From Flavobacterium psychroterrae (lineage in GTDB: Bacteria > Bacteroidota > Bacteroidia > Flavobacteriales > Flavobacteriaceae): a DNA stretch of 64,000 nucleotides. Positions 48,569 through 57,296 of this stretch are shown piece by piece (positions within the stretch are counted from its first letter, which is position 1; every line of letters starts with the position of its first letter). Location of the stretch: positions 124,001 to 188,000 of the forward strand of contig NZ_JAGYVZ010000005.1 of the NCBI RefSeq assembly GCF_018380615.1. Direction: 5' to 3'. The notes under the pieces are model-generated. The model ran no database searches. It was not told where the DNA came from and was given only the letters and a program-made list of their open reading frames with translations. A program made the translations under genes and the position numbers.

Positions 48569-49018
48569 ATGAAAATTACGATTCCCCTATCGCTGTTATT
48601 TTTATTACTGAGTACAAATATATTCAGCCAAACTATCGCTGATTTAAAGCTAAAACCAAAAGAAATTCCAAAAACCTACGCTTTAAACGACGGCAATATT
48701 TGTGTTTCTGTTCAGGCTTGCAATTTTTATACTGATATTGAAACCTACAGTACAATTGTTGGAACGGTGAAGAATAAAGCAATTCAAAGTTTTAAAAGTA
48801 AAACGGATCGTGGATCAATAATGTATTTCGAATTTGAACATACATTTAAAGGCGACAGATTTCTGCAAGGATTATTGTGGGGCAAAGATGGTCAGCCAAC
48901 AGATGAGCATCCGGAAGAATATCTTGCAAAAGGAAAATTTCTGGTAATCTGGAGTTTACGTCCTGACAGTGCGGTCAAAGAAAAATCGGAAACTAAAACA
49001 GAAGCGCTTTTGCAGTAA
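48569..49018 (+). CDS. Exported hypothetical protein
   Basis: This 149-aa protein has a clear signal peptide (residues 1-20, ending NIFSQ). The mature part begins TIADLKLKPKEIPKTYALND, has a single Cys pair (NICVSVQAC) and a hydrophilic, disordered end (KEKSETKTEALLQ). Not recognised. Probably periplasmic or surface-associated. Neighbours on the same strand are a small membrane protein and an HTH regulator, but the spacers are over 100 bp and no operon is evident. Confidence 0.68.
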   Translation: MKITIPLSLLFLLLSTNIFSQTIADLKLKPKEIPKTYALNDGNICVSVQACNFYTDIETYSTIVGTVKNKAIQSFKSKTDRGSIMYFEFEHTFKGDRFLQGLLWGKDGQPTDEHPEEYLAKGKFLVIWSLRPDSAVKEKSETKTEALLQ

Positions 49019-49126
49019 GTAAATACAACTTGCAGGATTTTAACTTTGCAGCAACAACAATAATCAAAATAATATTCTAAAACTCCGTTTCATTCTTTTA
49101 AGTAACTTTACAAAAAAATTAATCTA

Positions 49127-49498
49127 ATGAAACCTCAAATCCGAATCCTTTTTTATTCTATACTATTTTTTCTGTATCTTTCTTCGACTTCCGCTTTACT
49201 TTCGCTGGCAGAAAGATTAGCAACTGATCCCTTTAAAACTTTAGGCTGCGGTTTTGCTTTATTGAATATTATTTATGCTTTTTTCGCACTAAAATGGAAC
49301 GTTTTATTAAATATCGTTTCTTCTATTGCAATTGCAGCATTGGCTTTGTTTTTAGCAATGAAGTTTGGCGATTTGCATTTGTTTTCAAACCTGGATCCTT
49401 ATGGTATTAAAACGGCAATTATGGCAAATGCAGTATTTTCTATTTTGTTTTGGGAAATTGTGTATCGGATAAAATTGAAAATTAATTCTAAAAATTAA
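49127..49498 (+). CDS. Small integral membrane protein
   Basis: This 123-aa protein is mostly hydrophobic, with four predicted membrane helices (about 8-25, 38-58, 60-80 and 95-115) and a basic C-terminus (KLKINSKN). No known motif. Function unknown. Confidence 0.65.
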   Translation: MKPQIRILFYSILFFLYLSSTSALLSLAERLATDPFKTLGCGFALLNIIYAFFALKWNVLLNIVSSIAIAALALFLAMKFGDLHLFSNLDPYGIKTAIMANAVFSILFWEIVYRIKLKINSKN

Positions 49499-49621
49499 TA
49501 TCGAAATTTAGGTTTAAAACATCAGAAAACACTTGTATTGATAATTCACCAAAACCAACCAAAATAGTATCACACCAAAAAAACGCGTTTTTTACAGATC
49601 TCTATTTTAAAGAATTTTAAA

Positions 49622-49629
49622 TATCTTTG
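49622..49629 (+). promoter_or_regulatory. -7 element almost at the HTH start codon
   Basis: TATCTTTG, exact match, only 4 bp before the ATG. Transcription would begin near the start codon, so the mRNA is probably leaderless or nearly so. Confidence 0.45.
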
Positions 49630-49633
49630 AATT

Positions 49634-50032
49634 ATGAGCACAGCAACTAAACGTAAACACATTGGCAGAAATATTAGCCGAATGAGAGAACTTCGCGGAA
49701 TGAAACAAGATGCATTTGCAGAAGCTATTGGCATAAGCCAACAATCTTTTTCAAGCATCGAAGGAAGTGAAGAAGTTGAAACTAAGAAGCTTAAAGAAAT
49801 TGCAAAAATTCTTGGAGTTACAATTGACGCAATTGAAAATTTTTCAGAAGAAACTGTTTTTAGTTATTACAATAACTTTTACGACAATAGCTCTAATCAT
49901 AATCAGGTAAACGGCCCTAATAATTATTGTACTTTTAATCCGCTTGAGAAAGTGGTTGAACTTTACGAACGTTTGGTTCAGGTTGAAAAAGAAAAAGTAG
50001 AATATTTAGAAAAATTACTAAAAGGAAAATAA
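49634..50032 (+). CDS. XRE-family helix-turn-helix regulator
   Basis: Residues about 8-65 form an HTH_3 domain (IGRNISRMRELRGMKQDAFAE followed by IGISQQSFSSIEG). The rest is a linker with Asn-rich NHNQVNGPNNY and a C-terminal helix (VVELYERLVQVEKEKVEYLEK) likely used for dimerisation. At 132 aa it resembles Bacteroidota XRE proteins that control nearby small genes, but its targets are not clear. A strong terminator follows. Confidence 0.85.
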   Translation: MSTATKRKHIGRNISRMRELRGMKQDAFAEAIGISQQSFSSIEGSEEVETKKLKEIAKILGVTIDAIENFSEETVFSYYNNFYDNSSNHNQVNGPNNYCTFNPLEKVVELYERLVQVEKEKVEYLEKLLKGK

Positions 50033-50056
50033 TATTCCCGAAAGAGAATTTCATAT

Positions 50057-50097
50057 AAAAAAGCGGAAGAGTCAAAAAATACTTTTCCGCTTTTTTT
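50057..50097 (+). terminator. Terminator after the HTH gene
   Basis: AAAAGCGGAA pairs with TTCCGCTTTT and is followed by T. The next 30 bp holds AGACGCACTGTTGTGCGCGTCT, a small hairpin of a type also partly present at 52,157 (GAGACGTACTTCTGTGCGCCTC). Confidence 0.82.
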
Positions 50098-50186
50098 GTT
50101 ACTATTAGACGCACTGTTGTGCGCGTCTACAATTAATAGAAATGTAAAAAATATTGTAAAATGTGCGTTTTACGATCAACAGGAAT

Positions 50187-50702
50187 CTAGCTTCTTTTTG
50201 CATCAACTACATTTCGCTGAAACCAATTTCGCGATTTATCAATCATTCCACTTCCGTATTGTTTATTCATGGTATCATAAACCCATTGCAGTTTTTTTTC
50301 ACGTAACGAATCTTTTATCTTATTTTCGGTTTCGATCATCGCGAGGTGAATCGCGCAATAATTGCCTTTCTTCCACGGGAGATTTTCTTTATCCATCAAG
50401 ATACAATTGTCACGGATATTGTTGCATTCAAAAAACGAAATCTCGCCTTCGACCGCAAGAACGATGTCTAAAAAAGTTATTTCACTTGCTAATTTTGCCA
50501 GTTTATAACCTCCTTTTATACCAATATTCGATCGCACAATTCCTGCCTTTTTCAATTTGGTAAAAGCCTTTGCCAGATATGTTTCGGATATATTTTGAAA
50601 CTGTGCAAGATCTCGTACCGTAATCGTAGAATTATTTGGTGTATCGATCAAATAAACCAAAGAATGTATGGCATATTCTACATTTTTTCCTAAAGTTGGC
50701 AT
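50187..50702 (-). CDS. Rrf2-family transcriptional regulator, probably Fe-S
   Basis: This 171-aa winged-helix protein has the Rrf2 opening (KNVEYAIHSLVYLIDTP) and HTH region (ITVRDLAQFQNISETYLAKAFTKL). Cys93, Cys100 and Cys116 are spaced like the cluster ligands of IscR and NsrR, so it probably senses redox state, nitric oxide or iron through an Fe-S cluster. It follows the NADH-dehydrogenase-like gene after 39 bp on the same strand and may regulate it. Confidence 0.88.
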   Translation of the reverse strand: MPTLGKNVEYAIHSLVYLIDTPNNSTITVRDLAQFQNISETYLAKAFTKLKKAGIVRSNIGIKGGYKLAKLASEITFLDIVLAVEGEISFFECNNIRDNCILMDKENLPWKKGNYCAIHLAMIETENKIKDSLREKKLQWVYDTMNKQYGSGMIDKSRNWFQRNVVDAKRS

Positions 50703-50741
50703 AACAATGATTTTATAAATTTCATAAAAAACAGATTGATA

Positions 50742-51968
50742 TTAAACCGCGTTTTGGCTCACATTTGGCACTTCAGGATATGAATCTTCCAGTGCAGTTT
50801 GAACATCATCTGCCGGATAAATTAGTTTTGTAGTCACTTCCATTTTTATCGTTTTCCCTTCAATTCCACTTGAAAGCAATGTACGTTCCCACCCTGTCGT
50901 TAACATTCCGTCTTGCTGGCCTAGATCTACACAAGTCACATAATCTGTATAATTGTAAGGTTTTAAAGCGTGACCAAATAATGCGTTTACTGCATTATGC
51001 CCCGCCCATTTACCTAAAAACATTGAAAACTGACACGCCATTATTGAACTATTTCCTTTATCATCAACGGGAACATTCGCAACATCACCAGCCGCCAACA
51101 CGTTATTATGTTCCTCAAGTTGGAGATATTCGTTGACATGCAAACGCCCTTGTTTGTCTTTTTCGCCTTTAAAAAATGAAGAAAGCGAACTCGCCACTAA
51201 TCCTACTGTTGACACCACTGTTTGTGATGCTATAAATTGACCGTTACTTAATGTTGCGCCATTATGCGAAAACCCATCTAAAGTAACTCCCGTGATTACT
51301 GTTATGTCTTTCGCATTTAATGTTTCTATGACGTAATTCTGTGCTTCGGTCGAATAATAACTCCCAACCTTTTCTGCCTTTTCTATAAGTACAACCTTAA
51401 AATCAATTGGTTTCTGAGCTTGATCTGCTAATATTTTATTTGCTTTTTCCTTGATTACGGTCGCCACTTCAAGGCCTGTTAATCCGCTTCCTGCGATTAC
51501 AAAAGTTGCAGCGCCTTCTCCATTAAAATTTTTTCCGGCTAATTGTTTTAAATGGTCTTCTAATTTTTGAGCGCCATTAAATGTGTCTACATTAAAAGTC
51601 TTTTCAATGCCCGGAATATCTATCGCCTTTAAAACACTTCCCGAAGATAAAATCAGATAATCATAAGCCAACATTCTGGATCCGTTCTCGGTTGCAACCG
51701 TTACCTGATTTTTTTCAGGATTTATAATTTCGGCTTTTCCAATGATAAGTTTGATGTTTAATGGTTTGAAATATTTATTCAGTTCAACTCTCAATCCTTC
51801 TAACGAAACCTCGTATAATCGCGGACGAATGGTTAAATATTCATCCATATTTATTACGGTTATTTCTAATTCATCTTCTTTTTTTAATTCGCGACTTTGA
51901 CGAACAGCGCTTAAAGCACTCCAAAAACCTGCAAAACCACCTCCAATAACTAATAATTTCTTTTTCAT
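50742..51968 (-). CDS. NAD(P)/FAD-dependent oxidoreductase, NDH-2-like
   Basis: Flavoprotein (408 aa from the preferred Met) of the pyridine nucleotide-disulphide reductase superfamily. The FAD motif GGGFAGF is at 9-15, the NAD motif is in VIAGSGLTGLEVA near 153, and the FAD-closing AAGDVANVP is near 295. No redox CxxC is present and the layout resembles type II NADH dehydrogenase, although a membrane anchor at the C-terminus is not clear. The start was moved to the Met just before KKKLLVIGG, since the extra upstream residues are unlike the family. Operon with the Rrf2 regulator. Confidence 0.87.
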   Translation of the reverse strand: MKKKLLVIGGGFAGFWSALSAVRQSRELKKEDELEITVINMDEYLTIRPRLYEVSLEGLRVELNKYFKPLNIKLIIGKAEIINPEKNQVTVATENGSRMLAYDYLILSSGSVLKAIDIPGIEKTFNVDTFNGAQKLEDHLKQLAGKNFNGEGAATFVIAGSGLTGLEVATVIKEKANKILADQAQKPIDFKVVLIEKAEKVGSYYSTEAQNYVIETLNAKDITVITGVTLDGFSHNGATLSNGQFIASQTVVSTVGLVASSLSSFFKGEKDKQGRLHVNEYLQLEEHNNVLAAGDVANVPVDDKGNSSIMACQFSMFLGKWAGHNAVNALFGHALKPYNYTDYVTCVDLGQQDGMLTTGWERTLLSSGIEGKTIKMEVTTKLIYPADDVQTALEDSYPEVPNVSQNAV

Positions 51969-52016
51969 TTTTCTTTTATAGATAATTACGATAATATTTG
52001 TCGCAAATAAAGACAT

Positions 52017-52356
52017 AATAGGTTAAATTATAAAGTTATTCTTTCATTATTTTATATTAAATACTAAAAAATATAATTTTTAACTTACAAATATAACATT
52101 TTCAGAAGTTTGTGATTTTTGAGATTTTTAAAATTCATCAAAAAATTCATCAACTGAGACGTACTTCTGTGCGCCTCTACGATTTCCTTTACGTGAATCA
52201 TTACATTAAAAACAAACTTGATTAATTGTATAATTAAAACCCGTTGGGTGCAACCAATAAAAGTTCAGTGTTAAAAAATAATTACACCCAACGGCTTAAT
52301 TAAAAAATATTATTACAGTTTGACTGAATTTCTAATAAAAACTAAATCGTCTAATT
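52017..52356. repeat. Repeat-rich spacer upstream of the Flavo-1-like copy 3
   Basis: About 100 bp of AT-rich DNA with the NDH-2 promoter region comes first. Then there is a partial hairpin near 52,157-52,180 (ACGTACTTCTGTGCGCCTC). CCGTTGGGTG (52,241-52,250) pairs with CACCCAACGG (52,285-52,294) around CAATAAAAGTTCA. No gene is visible. Confidence 0.65.
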
Positions 52357-52426
52357 TAGCCCCGATAGAGCCGATATCCTCGCAATGAAATGGAGAGATA
52401 AAGGCGAAAGCGGGACGAATGGTTCT
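52357..52426 (+). ncRNA. Flavo-1-like structured RNA element, copy 3
   Basis: AGCC at the 5' end pairs with GGTT at the 3' end. CCCG (next to GATAGAG) pairs with CGGG (in GAAAGCGGGAC), GCC pairs with GGC, and CTC pairs with GAG at the tip. The unpaired core words GATAGAG, TATCCT, AGATAAAG and CGAAAGC match those of the minus-strand copies, while the paired letters have changed together. The element ends about 95 bp before the broken lipoprotein gene. Confidence 0.55.
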
Positions 52427-52521
52427 TTTGAAAACAAAAATTGCTTCTCCAGAAATTTAAATTTTACCTTATTTAAATTCATCTAAAAACAGATATATTT
52501 ACAGCTTTAAAAGCAATAGTT

Positions 52522-53709
52522 ATGCAAAAAATTACTTTACTGGTTTCTATATTATTTTTAGCTCTTTCGTCATGTGGTGTAAAAACTACTCAGTCGTTGT
52601 TAAGCGACGGAAATTATGACGGAGCCATAGACCGCGCTGTTGAAGCATTGAAAACCAAAAAAGACTCTAAAGGGAAACAGGATTATGTGTATTTACTCGA
52701 AGAAGCTTTTGCAAAAGCGAAAGACAGGGATTTGCGCAATCTTGATTTGATGATAAAGGAAGCAAATGTTGCTAATTCTGAACGAATTTACAATACTTAT
52801 TTACAGCTTAATAATCGTCAGGAAAAAATCAGACCGTTATTACCATTGCCTTTATTAAAACTGGGGAAAAATGCTTCGTTTGCGTTTGAGAATTATTCGG
52901 ATCAAATTGTGAGCAGTAAAAATGCGCTTTCAAAATATTTATATGAAAACGCTTCGGCACTTTTAAAGTAGAATAATAAGCTGGATTTCAGAAAAGCCTA
53001 TGATGATTTTTTCTATCTGGAAAGTATTAATCCGGGATATAAAAACACCAAAAAGCTGATGGACGATGCGCAGTTTAAAGGAACTGATTTTGTGGATGTT
53101 TATGCAAAAAACGAAACAAATATGGTGATCCCAAAACAGCTTCAGGATGATTTGTTAGATTTTAAAACCTACGGATTAAACGATAAATGGACGGTTTACC
53201 ATAGTTTAAGACAAAAAAATGTGGCGTATGATTATAGTCTGATTATCAATTTCAGACAGATTATTATTTCGCCGGAACAAATTAAGGAGAAGGAATTTAT
53301 TAAAGAAAGACAGGTTAAGGATGGTGTAAAAACACTTTTGGACAGTCGCGGAAGACCTGTTAAAGATACTTTGGGAAAGGAAATAAAAGTGGACAATTAC
53401 AGAACACTTCGCGCAAATATTTATGAATTTAGACAATTTAAATCTTGTCAGGTTACTGCAAAAGTGGATTACGTTGATGTAAAAACAAACCAATTGCTAC
53501 AATCATTTCCTGTAACGAGTGAATTTATTTTCGAAAATATTTATTCGACTTACAAAGGCGACAGAAGTGCTTGTGAGGATAATTATATGACATATTTTAA
53601 CAAACGCGCCGTACCTTTCCCTAACAATGAACAAATGGTTTTTGATACCGGCGAAGATTTAAAAGCCAGACTTAAAGATATTATTGTCAGGAATAAGTTT
53701 AAAGGTTAA
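52522..53709 (+). pseudogene. Helical-repeat lipoprotein gene split by one in-frame TAG
   Basis: One continuous reading frame of 396 codons is interrupted only by TAG at codon 150 (52,969-52,971). The first part (149 aa) has a lipoprotein signal with lipobox LSSC and a TPR-like helical region (GNYDGAIDRAVEALKTKKDS). Directly after the TAG the same frame continues with NNKLDFRKAYDDFFYLESIN, again TPR-like, and then a beta-rich part to the normal stop. An internal ATG at 53,059 could start a 216-aa fragment, but it would lack a signal. A recent nonsense mutation or a base-call error is most likely. The intact protein would be an outer-envelope lipoprotein of unknown function. Confidence 0.85.
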
Positions 53710-53779
53710 ACAATATTTTTGCCTGAAGATTTGTTCTTATTCTGAAAAAAAACCACGTAAAACTTAATTCAATCTCAAA

Positions 53780-54268
53780 ATGAAAAGTAAAATCCTGATT
53801 ACCTTAATTATATTTTGTTTCATAAGCTGTAAAAATTCTGATAAAGTTGAAAGAGAAAATCAGCCTGATATTTATGATGTTAAAAGTACTGATAAAGAAA
53901 TGAATGCGGCAATTGAAAAAGCCAATCAAACTTTGACTGATTTTAATACTGCTTTGCTGAATCCGGAAATTGAAGTAAAATCACTAAAAGTTAAATTTCA
54001 AAATGAAACTGATGCTGAGCATATTTGGCTAAGTGATATTGAGTTTAAAGATGGGAAATATTCCGGGGTTTTAGACAATGAACCTGAATATATTACCGAA
54101 TATAAAATTGGCGATAAAGTAAATGTTGATTCTAAAAACATTAGCGACTGGATGTATATTGACAACGGAAAACTATTTGGCGGTTACACTATAAAAGTAT
54201 TACGAAACAGAATGTCTGAAGACGAAAAAAAACAATTTGATTCTGAAAGTGGAATGCAGATTGATTAA
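53780..54268 (+). CDS. DUF2314 lipoprotein (YegJ-like)
   Basis: This 162-aa protein has a lipoprotein signal (ILITLIIFCFISC). The mature part is a DUF2314 domain: DKEMNAAIEKANQTL, then VKFQNETDAEHIWLSDIEF and GVLDNEPEYITEYKIGDKV, closing with LFGGYTIKVLRNRM. The E. coli relative YegJ is also an uncharacterised exported protein. It follows the broken lipoprotein gene by 70 bp and may share its transcript. Confidence 0.8.
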   Translation: MKSKILITLIIFCFISCKNSDKVERENQPDIYDVKSTDKEMNAAIEKANQTLTDFNTALLNPEIEVKSLKVKFQNETDAEHIWLSDIEFKDGKYSGVLDNEPEYITEYKIGDKVNVDSKNISDWMYIDNGKLFGGYTIKVLRNRMSEDEKKQFDSESGMQID

Positions 54269-54520
54269 ATAAAGAGGAATATTTATATAAAATTAACACG
54301 TTAGATGTAACTAATAAAAGTTCAATTAAACACATAGTCCCGATAGCTATTGGGACATAGATTTTAAACTTTAAAAAGAACGCAAAAAAGAAATATATTT
54401 CTTTCATAGAGCTAGTTTTGCGTATTATAAATCAGTGAAACGCGTTTTTTTAGCTAGAAATATCTATGCTTTTATGGGTTAAAAATAATTACACCCAACG
54501 GGTTAAATTATACAACTATG
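54269..54520. repeat. Repeat element apparently split by a second element
   Basis: TGTAACTAATAAAAGTTCA on the left (about 54,306-54,324) and GTTAAAAATAATTACACCCAACGG on the right (to about 54,501, shown here in parts as GTTAAAAAT and ACACCCAACGG) match the halves of the 54-bp element at 52,241-52,294. Between them lie about 150 extra bases containing a TCCCGATAGCTATTGGGA palindrome and CATAGAT..ATCTATG words at the two sides. No gene. Confidence 0.55.
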
Positions 54521-54552
54521 AAATCCCGTTTCAATCGAAGCGGATTTTTTTT
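54521..54552 (+). terminator. Hairpin with T-run after the DUF2314 region
   Basis: AAATCCCGTTTC partly pairs with GAAGCGGATTT and is followed by eight T. It lies 250 bp past the DUF2314 stop. Confidence 0.55.
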
Positions 54553-54634
54553 GTATTTTCGTAATAAGAGAAAATATTCTCTGTCTTTTAAACATAATTA
54601 TACGCCAAAAATTAAAAATCTCTGAACAAATATT

Positions 54635-55198
54635 ATGACTGACATACAAAGACTTTATCAAAAAGCAATAAAATTCGCCGCAAAAAAACACGCAGATATC
54701 AATCAGGTAATTCCCGGAACTAATTTACCCTACGTTGTACATTTAAGTAATGTAGCAATGGAAATTTTAGTTGCTTCGCAAAACACAAAAGATTTTAATG
54801 CTCCATTTGCAATTCAGGTAGCTTTGCTTCATGACATTTTAGAAGATACTAAAACTACATTTGAAGAACTTTCTCAGGAATTTAGTCAGGAAATTGCCGA
54901 AGCCGTTTTAGCATTGACAAAGAATGCTGAAGTTCTTAAAGAAAACAGAATGAGTGATAGTTTAAATCGTATCAAAAAATTATCAAAAGAAGTCTGGGCT
55001 GTAAAATTAGCAGACAGAATAACGAATTTACAAACTCCGCCTCAACTTTGGGGTGTAGAAAAAATTAAGGAATATCAGAAAGAAGCGGTTCAAATATCAA
55101 ATGTATTAAAAGGAAGTAATGATTTTCTGGAAAAAAGACTTCAGGAAAAAATAATCGCCTATTTAGAATATTGTGTGACTTCACATATACAAAATTAG
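54635..55198 (+). CDS. HD-domain protein, small alarmone hydrolase-like
   Basis: This 187-aa HD phosphohydrolase resembles the hydrolase half of RelA/SpoT (MESH1/SAH type). His19, His36 (PYVVHL) and the HDILED motif at 66-71 supply the Mn ligands and the ED pair used for (p)ppGpp hydrolysis. The later KLADRITNL matches the fifth conserved block. No synthetase domain follows. It probably degrades ppGpp or a related nucleotide. Monocistronic. Confidence 0.87.
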   Translation: MTDIQRLYQKAIKFAAKKHADINQVIPGTNLPYVVHLSNVAMEILVASQNTKDFNAPFAIQVALLHDILEDTKTTFEELSQEFSQEIAEAVLALTKNAEVLKENRMSDSLNRIKKLSKEVWAVKLADRITNLQTPPQLWGVEKIKEYQKEAVQISNVLKGSNDFLEKRLQEKIIAYLEYCVTSHIQN

Positions 55199-55271
55199 AC
55201 AATCAGCATAAGTACAAAATACTTTATCTAAATATTATATTTGAATCCAGATGATTCTTAAATACCATAAA

Positions 55272-56141
55272 ATGAATAAAATTATCACTATTACTTTCTT
55301 ATTATTTACCTCCACTCTAATTTTTAGTCAAGCCAATAAATCAAAAATCACTGAAACAAGCAAACCTTTTGTATTAGGCGTAATTGATGAATTACAATCG
55401 AAAGAATTAGGCGAAAAACGAATCCTGAACATTTATCTTCCGGAAGGTTATAAAGCCAAAGATGCAACTAAATATCCAGTGATTTATTTATTAGACGGTT
55501 CAGCAGATGAAGATTTTATTCACATTGTGGGTTTGGTACAATTTAATAGCTTTGAATGGATTAATCAGGTTCCAAAATCTATCGTAGTAGGAATTGCAAC
55601 GGTGGATAGAAGAAGGGATTTTACGTTTCCAACCACTATCGAAAAGGATCAGAAACGCTTTGCAACTTCCGGACATTCGGATAAATTTATTGCTTTTATC
55701 GAAAAAGAATTACAGCCTTTTATTGATAAAAAATACAAAACAAACGATTCGAAAACTATTATTGGACAATCTTTAGGCGGATTATTAGAAACCGAAATTC
55801 TATTAAAAAAACCAACACTTTTTAATAAATATGTTATTGTGAGTCCGAGTATTTGGTGGAATAATGGTTCTATATTAAGTCAGGATAGTGCTATTTTTCA
55901 GGAAAACTTTACTCAAAAAACCGAAATTTATATCGCTGTTGGTAAAGAAGGTCTTACGCCAACGGAAATTCCGAGAGTGATGGAAGTTGACGCCAATTTG
56001 TTATCCGAAAAAATCAAAGCAACAAAAAGTAAAAACATAAAAGTGTATTTTGATTATTTCCCTCAGGAAAATCATGGCACAATTTTGCATCCTGCGACTT
56101 CAAATTCTTTTAAGTTCTTTTATCCAATTCAGGAGAAGTAA
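55272..56141 (+). CDS. Exported esterase, ferri-enterobactin esterase/esterase D-like
   Basis: From the preferred Met the protein (289 aa) has a signal peptide (TITFLLFTSTLIFSQ). Esterase D-type alpha/beta hydrolase: YPVIYLLDGSADEDF for the oxyanion region, Ser167 in GQSLGG, and ENHGTILHP with the catalytic His near the end. Bacteroidota members of this group cleave acyl or siderophore esters in the periplasm. The upstream seven codons add a poor N-region, so the inner Met is chosen. The GNAT gene follows after 41 bp. Confidence 0.83.
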   Translation: MNKIITITFLLFTSTLIFSQANKSKITETSKPFVLGVIDELQSKELGEKRILNIYLPEGYKAKDATKYPVIYLLDGSADEDFIHIVGLVQFNSFEWINQVPKSIVVGIATVDRRRDFTFPTTIEKDQKRFATSGHSDKFIAFIEKELQPFIDKKYKTNDSKTIIGQSLGGLLETEILLKKPTLFNKYVIVSPSIWWNNGSILSQDSAIFQENFTQKTEIYIAVGKEGLTPTEIPRVMEVDANLLSEKIKATKSKNIKVYFDYFPQENHGTILHPATSNSFKFFYPIQEK

Positions 56142-56182
56142 TAAAACAAGCTTTTAAAATTATCGAATACTATTATACAATT

Positions 56183-56869
56183 ATGAAAAGTATAGACGAA
56201 AATAAATTAGACAATCCAACCTGGAATTCTTTGTGTGAAACCCATGCAGGATTTGATATTGATTATAACGGAACCAAATTTTACAATCCCGATTATTGTC
56301 CGTTTGGAGGAGTTATAAAAACCGAAAGTACTGTAGCAGCAATAAATGAATATGTGGCATTATCAGAAAATTTTTTTATTGTAGGTGAAAAACCAAAAAT
56401 AGCAGATGCTGCAAAAATTGTTAAGGAATTAGTTTGCCTTCAAATGATTATTTACGACAAAATTGACCAACCTGTAACTGCTCAAATTACTAAACTTACT
56501 GAAGAACATAATACTGAATTATGTGACTTGGTAAACTTAGTTCAGCCCGGATATTTTAAAACTAAAACACCATTATTAGGTGATTATTATGGAATATTTA
56601 AAGACAATCAATTAGTTGCAATTACTGGTGAACGCATGAAAATGAACGATTTTACCGAAGTAAGTGCTATTGTAACTCATCCGGACCATACGGGAAAAGG
56701 TTACGCCAAACAATTAATTACACATGTTGTAAATGCTATTTTTAATCAGAACAAAACGCCATATTTGCATGTAGTCGAAAGTAATATTGGAGCAATTGGC
56801 TTATATGAAAAACTAGGTTTTGTGACGAGAAGAAAAATGAGCCTTTGGAATATTTCTAAAAATCAGTAA
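56183..56869 (+). CDS. GNAT-family N-acetyltransferase
   Basis: This 228-aa protein has its GNAT core in the C-terminal half: IVTHPDHTGKGYAKQLITHV holds the acetyl-CoA Q/RxxGxG/A motif (TGKGYA), and HVVESNIGAIGLYEKLGFV is motif B. The N-terminal 110 residues are a separate, unnamed region seen in FR47-type (GCN5-related, YitI-like) proteins. Acceptor unknown. Possibly in one transcript with the esterase gene. Confidence 0.85.
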   Translation: MKSIDENKLDNPTWNSLCETHAGFDIDYNGTKFYNPDYCPFGGVIKTESTVAAINEYVALSENFFIVGEKPKIADAAKIVKELVCLQMIIYDKIDQPVTAQITKLTEEHNTELCDLVNLVQPGYFKTKTPLLGDYYGIFKDNQLVAITGERMKMNDFTEVSAIVTHPDHTGKGYAKQLITHVVNAIFNQNKTPYLHVVESNIGAIGLYEKLGFVTRRKMSLWNISKNQ

Positions 56870-56900
56870 ATTTATCCTACAACTTTAATCTACTGTAATT

Positions 56901-57266
56901 ATGAGAAAATTATTTTTAATGGTAATCTTTTTAATAGGTTTTTCGATGAACGCACAGACTTCAAAGGAACTTATTGGAAAATGGCAATTAGTAAAATGGA
57001 CTAAAAAAGGCAAGGAAAAAAACATTAAGGAATATTATAAAACCGATCAGGTTTTTCAGGTTTTCAAGGGAAATGGTGATTTTGAAAGTCTTGTTGGTGA
57101 TGAATCGCATAAAGCGAAATGGAAACTATCCAAGGATAATTCTGAACTAACTATTATTGCCATTTTAATGCCCGTAAAATTCTCCGTTGATTATTTTGAT
57201 GCCAATAAACGTATTATTACAACACCACAAATAGGAACTTTTGAATATAAAAAGGTTGCTGAATAG
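56901..57266 (+). CDS. Exported lipocalin-like protein
   Basis: This 121-aa protein has a signal peptide (KLFLMVIFLIGFSMNAQ) and a small beta-barrel pattern opening ELIGKWQLVKWTKKGKEK. The G-x-W motif after the signal is typical of lipocalin-like (DUF4923/lipocalin_4) domains of Bacteroidota. Short for a full lipocalin. Probably periplasmic, and the ligand is unknown. Confidence 0.72.
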   Translation: MRKLFLMVIFLIGFSMNAQTSKELIGKWQLVKWTKKGKEKNIKEYYKTDQVFQVFKGNGDFESLVGDESHKAKWKLSKDNSELTIIAILMPVKFSVDYFDANKRIITTPQIGTFEYKKVAE

Positions 57267-57296
57267 ATTGTTTAAGCTTTTATAAGCCTAGTTTTT

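Noticed and set aside
50096..50563. 155-codon plus-strand open frame opposite the Rrf2 gene
   Set aside because: The minus-strand Rrf2 gene has clear family motifs, and the plus-strand translation is low in charged residues and has no motif.
52969..52971. TAG as a recoded (pyrrolysine) or programmed readthrough codon
   Set aside because: No pyl genes or downstream stimulatory structure are seen, and Flavobacterium is not known to recode TAG. A mutation or sequencing error is simpler.
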